Shown piece by piece: positions 58,690 through 64,000 of a DNA stretch of 64,000 bases. Location of the stretch: NCBI GenBank assembly GCA_013420905.1, contig JAAXNY010000001.1, positions 5,022,001-5,086,000 on the forward strand. The letters are read 5' to 3'. Under the pieces are notes generated by a model, which was not told the origin of the DNA, ran no database searches, and saw only the letters and a list, made by a program, of their open reading frames with translations. The position numbers were made by a program, and so were the translations under genes. The stretch's first letter is position 1. Each line of letters opens with the position of its first letter. This stretch comes from Collybia mongolica. Lineage: Eukaryota; Basidiomycota; Agaricomycetes; Agaricales; Clitocybaceae.

Positions 58690-61600
58690 TGTTAACCGAC
58701 ATTCGTGATGCCCTTCGTGGTGAAACTGCTTCACAGGAGCCGTTTATACCATCGACATTATCTCTTTGGATCAATGGCTTATGGTTTTCCAGTCTTCTTA
58801 TCACGTTATTCAGTGCGATCATGGGTGTCATGGCGAAAGCATGGCTTGTCGATTTCATGCCAGTTGTCAGTGGTCAGGAATCTGGTGATGCATATCAACG
58901 ATGGGTTAGGGATGACCAGGCCCAGGTTTGGCATCTCGAAAAGGTCATCACCAGTGTTCCACTCCTGCTCCAGCTTGCTCTCCTCTTGTTTTTGTTAGGC
59001 TTCGGCCTCCAGTCTATTGACGATAATCCAACGATGGGTCGCTTGGCCCTAACTCTAGTGGGTTTAGGAACTTTGATCTACATTATCATGACGGTCCTTC
59101 CCATTTTCAGCCCGTGGTGCCCTTTTGGAACGCCTCTTTCTGACGCGCTTTTTGATATTGCATCCCTTTATCAGTCAGTATTGCCGCACAAATCGCCGGC
59201 GACAACGCTTAAAGATAAAGCTCGGAACCACCAGTCATGGCGGGATGGGCCAGACGAAAACAAAGTACTATCGGAAATCTGGCATGGAAAGTTAATTCAG
59301 TCCACGAAACCTTCCAACGTGGACGAGGCCATCGCAGAGCTAAGTCAAACAGAACTCAGCCCTATGTGGTGGAATCGTTTTGTTGACTGGGGAACTCCAA
59401 TGATTTTGTGCGAACGCCTCCGGGAATCCATTGTATCCAATGGCCAGCGTGAATCTGGGTACGAGGTCCTATGCAACCATCTCCGTGCTCTATTGGGGTT
59501 TGTGGATTACTTGAGCTCGGAACCTGCCAAGCTCAGTGAAATCCTGGGGGAATTCCTTGACTCAGGAGAACCACTGCACCGATGGAACGTTTTTCCCGAA
59601 AAAATCAGGGCACTGGCGTTCAGCGCCCGGATACCTATCATGCTCGCTTGCGAGGAAGACTATTCAGCGAGTGAAATGGAGGAACGACCGTGGGAAACGA
59701 TGGTACATGATATGCTTCCAGATCATAGGAAAAACTTTGCAATAGCGGCGTGTAGGGGACTTGTTGGAGACCAAGAGAATTTGCAGAAAGTCAGTGCCCT
59801 GAGTATTGTGATATCGATCACAAATGGTATGTTCGTGTCATAATAATGATAGGATATGTATTGATGAGTGTCAAGCCACTGTGGCAGCATTTGGACCGAA
59901 GAGTGAATGGGGCGTGGGTATCGAACATAATGCAAGACACGAGGCGGAGCATCTTGGGCGGAAATATATTGCAAAGCTTTATGAACAAATCGGTGAGAAT
60001 ACCTTAACGTATTTCAGGACGTGAACTCATCCAGTCCGCAGCAAAGGGATGGAAAGAGGTGGTACTTGAAAACCTTAGCAAGACTCTTTCGGTTACCATA
60101 AATTGTGCGAGGCTGCAGTTTTCTTTGCGTATTTGGCTTGTTATTCAACCCACGGTGCTTGTTCTAGCCGATCCTCAGGACGCGGTAATGCTAGGCGGCC
60201 TTAGCACGTGGTTGAGCCATCCAAATCCTAAATTTCGTACTTGGGCCATTACAACGCTTGCGACGCTGGCAGCCGATGGTCTGTCACATCCTATCTCACA
60301 ATCTGACTCCATAATTTTGTCTCTCTCCTGGTAGATGATTTTGGGGATGCTGTCAGGTCATCAATACCTGAACTGGCCGAAACGGCAGCGAACCACCCGG
60401 ATCGAGATGTCCTTCTCAATGGGATGGAAGCATTAATATCTTTTGCACGAAATGGTATGTTGAACTTGGTGATACGCCTCAAAACTAATCGTTAATCTTT
60501 GCTCTCAGAGAGGTTCCAAGATTCTACCAAGCAAATATTATCGGACAGCCTGCAATCAGCATTGAAGAATGTTGAGCCGTCGCGTCGTGTCCGTGCTATT
60601 GATAATGTAGTAATGTTGATCCAAAATTGTGCGTCTTTGCGATATCTTCTGGTATTCCACCTTCCCCTCAATTTTGGCTAGACAAGTTCCAAACCGTGTT
60701 CCAAGATACTGTCGAGCCACTACTGTCTGACTTGATTGAACTGACGGTGAGTGATTGGGATGGAGATGTCCGTACTGCTGGGGTGAAAGCAATAAAGTCT
60801 TTAATGCAAGATGGTGGGTTGAACTCCGATATATCTCAGACTCAAACTTGATTACCTCCCTTAACACCTTCCAGAGGAGCTTCGAGACAAATTCAAGTCA
60901 GCATTACCAAAGGTCCTGATATCAGTGTTTGAGAGATTGGGCTCGGATCGCGTGGATGCAACGCTCTTCCAAAGCCGTACGTTTTTGTGACAAATTATGT
61001 ACAAAGACAGTTGACACCCTCTATTTCCTAGCTGACCTGAAAGATGCGGTAAATGCTGGAATGGCTCAGCTTGTTGAAGTCATAATGAATGCGGAAAGCC
61101 CGGGCATCCGTATAGTTGGGATGAAAATGGTAGCCTCTCTAGCACAGGATGGTATGTCAAATTGGGCTGATCCTTTACCCGCTATCTGATCTATGCTCCA
61201 AGATGTACTTCAAGACATCATTATGCCTGAATTGCCAAAAATCCTCGATATTCCATGGAATGATATTACTTCTCTTGCCCATGCTCCTTGGATTGAAATA
61301 CTACATTTGCTCGCCGACCAAAGTGCGTCCTGTGGTGGATTCCATCGTATCAAACACTCATCCACCCATCCACTTTATTCCAGTTGATTTCCGGGATTCG
61401 GTCAAGTCGGCAATACCTTCACTCCTCAAAATGATAACAAATGGTAGCGATGTAGACATACACGCGGCTGGTGTGTCCGCATTGGCCTTTCTTATGAAAG
61501 ACGGTGAGTTGAGAAACATTATTATCCTGGATCCGGTATTTGACCCTTCGCAGAATCGCTCCGAGATCTTATCAAACTATCATTGCCAAGTGATCTCGAG

Positions 61601-64000
61601 TCAGCACTAATGAATCCTGAATGGCAAGCTCGTATCTGTACTATTGGCACTCTTATCAAGCTTATTGAGCACCGTGCGTCGCCTGTCTAACGCTTCTTCT
61701 ATGGCCTTTATGTCTTAACCCTCATTTGCCTTTCAGCCGATCTCCAATTACAAGATACAATCGAAGCCATGTTACCTAAACTTATTCAGGTGGCAGTAAA
61801 CGATGACAATGACGACGTTCGTGCTGCCGGAGTTGAGTCACTTGTCACTCTCATGCAAGGCATTGGTACGTAATATTTACCATGCTCTGGTGTAACACTT
61901 TGTGAGGGTCTTCTTCCAAGGCTCCGTCAGTCTGTCATTGCAAGAGAACCTGGAGTCAGCATTTAGAAAGTTTGATCCGTGGAATCGTTTTGGTTTTATT
62001 AACGCGCTTGGACAAAACGGTGAGCTATTATAACGTTATATTTTGGCCCTACAATCCAAAGTTGTCTTTTCCAGCTAATTTCAGAGATGTTGTGCAATCA
62101 GCAATACTGAATTTCATCGAAATGGCCGTGAGCGATGACGATGCTGATGTCCAGGTAGCCGGGGTGAAAGCAGTGGCTGCTCTAGTGCAGGATGGTGTGT
62201 GTGGAGTTATATTTTTAAAATCTGATATTTTACTTTCCCAGACAAGTTCCAAGACGTCGTCGGGTCAATGGTGTCGAATATCCTTGGTTCAAAGCCAAGG
62301 GATTTCCCTTGGAAAGTTCGTATTGCTTGGTTTGAGATGCTTGTTATCCTGGCCAAAAACCGTATGTCTCTGCAAAGAATCCTTCAGCTTTTTTTGACCT
62401 TACATCTCTCTTCCTAGCTAATTTCCGGTCTTCCGTCGAGTCCGTCCTGCCTAAATTTGCCGACCTTGCAATCAAAGATGGTGATGAGGATGTCCGTGTC
62501 GCCGGGATGATGTCTTTGGTCTCTATAGCAAAAATTGGTAAGTTTAATTAAACTGGATTACGCCTAACCGTTACTCATCTCATCTTCCTAGGCCATTTTT
62601 ACGACATCATCAAGCCAGACTTGACAGCAATAATCAATTCAACTGCGAAAGATCCAAACTGGCCAGTTCGGGTTGCGTGGGCCAAGGTACAAGTTATGCT
62701 TGCTGAGATTCGTGTGTATTTGCAATATTTCTAGACTACGAATCACTATCTAATTTTTTTGCCAGCTGATTTCCAAGCTTCTGCTGAGTCAAAAATACCT
62801 GAACTTGTTGAAATGGTTATCAGAGATGGTGATGAAGATGTGCGCATTTCCGGAATAAACTCGCTAGTTGATTTAGCACAGAACGGTGGGTTGTGCTCAA
62901 GCCTGACTTGGTTAGCTCTTTAACCTCTTTTTCAGAGAAGCTTCGAGCCATCAGCCCAACAGTTCAGGGTACCATTAAGTCAGGGCTGCTCAAGAGCCTC
63001 GATTCGGCATTCAAGGACCCTCATTCGCGGGTCCGCCTTGCCTGGATCAAGGCCCTGGTTGCACTCGGTCAAAGGCGTGCGTTTTGGCAACATCGCCTTT
63101 GACCTACTGATGTTGATTTTGTCCTCCAGCTGAATTCCGAGATAACGTTCAGTTAGCAATACCGAAACTCGTCAAAATGACTGGGAATGATGAGGACAGC
63201 GACGTCCGTAAGGCTGCGGTGGAATTGCTGACTTCTCTAGCAAAAGATAGTAAGCTGAAATCATCAATAACCCCTAGTCTATTATTTGACCCTTAATCCA
63301 GAGAAGCTTCAAGATGTGATTATATCAGCACTGCCAAAGAGCCTCGATTCAGTCTTCGCTGATTCTTCGTTACATACTGACTGGAGTCGGATATTGGATA
63401 CACTTATTCACCGTATGACATCATAACACTCTCCATGGTTTCCCGCATTTTAACATCGTAACATCCGTAACAGGCGATGCACAACTTGGAGGGGCCGCTG
63501 AGTTAGTAATCCCTAAAATCGCGGAAATTACCATCCAAAACGACGATAAGAATACCCGTGTCGCTATGGTCAACCTGCTCGTTCTATTCGCAAATGATGG
63601 TGTGTTAATTTGACCCTGCTGTATATATACCTTCCAATAATCCTTCTCAGCCAAACTGCGAGACACCACTAGATCAACTCTGTCCAAGAGCCTTGATTCA
63701 GCCTTGACAAGGCCTGACTGGGAAATTCGGGCCCATGCAATTGAAGTGCTAAGTGGGCTCGCTCCGGACTGTCCGTACAATAAATTCCATATCATCTTTA
63801 TAATGACATTTTCCCTTTCTCCCAGCTAATTTACAAGGTGCGGTAACGCCTGTGTTATCACAGCTCCTCAAATTTGCTGTGAATGGCGAGAACGAGGATG
63901 TTCGTAAAGCTGCGGTGGAACTATTACGCACCCTTCGAACAAACTCCAGTATGTCTAATCAATCCTTGTATCTTTTTGATGTACAATGTTTCGCCTTCTT
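58690..64000 (+). pseudogene. DUF6535-HEAT gene C, 3' part, runs off window end
   Basis: The frame resumes directly after the target duplication with LLTDIRDALRGETA. It carries the remaining DUF6535 helices (WFSSLLITLFSAIMG, LLLQLALLLFLLGFG, LTLVGLGTLIYII) to about 59826. After linker exons, HEAT exons follow to the window end. At least nine have exactly 120 nt: 60335-60454, 60509-60628, 61032-61151, 61384-61503, 62075-62194, 62242-62361, 62418-62537, 62592-62711, 62766-62885 and 63130-63249; 60682-60813 (132 nt) and 62936-63076 (141 nt) are longer. The exon at about 60873-60978 is shortened relative to gene B. Without its 5' part the gene cannot make the full protein unless the transposon is excised. 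Confidence 0.88.

Overview
The window is nuclear DNA of a mushroom-forming basidiomycete (Agaricomycetes). The evidence is dense short introns (about 47-60 nt), a KDZ-superfamily transposon, DUF6535 membrane proteins, TKL-like kinases with HGDLKG catalytic loops, APH-fold proteins and P450s of the expanded agaricomycete type. No rRNA, tRNA or CRISPR array was found. The exact species cannot be told.

Layout. 0.7-1.25 kb: truncated DUF6535 gene (copy A, -). 1.25-11.8 kb: its upstream block P1, which holds three DNA transposons: a 646-bp hAT derivative, a 3,471-bp fold-back relative of the big KDZ element, and a 3,519-bp hAT with a decayed transposase. 12.8-15.0 kb: P450 A (+). 15.2-17.0 kb: kinase A (-). 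18.3-19.9 kb: APH-fold gene A (+). 20.1-27.0 kb: DUF6535-HEAT gene B (-), followed by its upstream block P2 (27.0-29.5 kb), which is empty at all three P1 insertion points. 29.8-31.4 kb: APH gene B (+). 32.4-33.5 kb: truncated kinase B (-). 34.1-35.2 kb: conserved-looking disordered protein (-). 35.6-37.6 kb: glucose-6-phosphate isomerase (-), the clear housekeeping gene. 39.2-41.4 kb: P450 B (-). 43.7-45.2 kb: TauD-like dioxygenase (+). 45.6-47.7 kb: block P3, inverted. 47.7 kb to the window end: DUF6535-HEAT gene C (+), split by a 10,603-bp KDZ transposon (48,079-58,681) with 8-bp target-site duplications.

The region is built from repeated duplication. DUF6535 genes with their upstream DNA occur three times, and the P450, kinase and APH genes each occur twice. 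Because paralogous empty sites lie in the same window, every transposon boundary could be set to the base. The main results are: (1) an apparently intact KDZ element with four genes (transposase, Zn2Cys6 protein, SIM-like repeat protein, small divergent protein), in which CAATCCG recurs far above chance; (2) DUF6535-HEAT genes in which nearly every HEAT repeat is one phase-1 exon, usually of exactly 120 nt; (3) conserved micro-exons, GC-AG introns and a candidate 25-nt intron. All three DUF6535 copies look damaged here (truncation, one-base frameshift, transposon insertion).

Exon coordinates were deduced by eye from reading frames, GT/GC-AG signals and paralog comparison. For the transposase, gene B of the element, TauD, both APH genes and P450 A, the summed exon lengths are whole numbers of codons.
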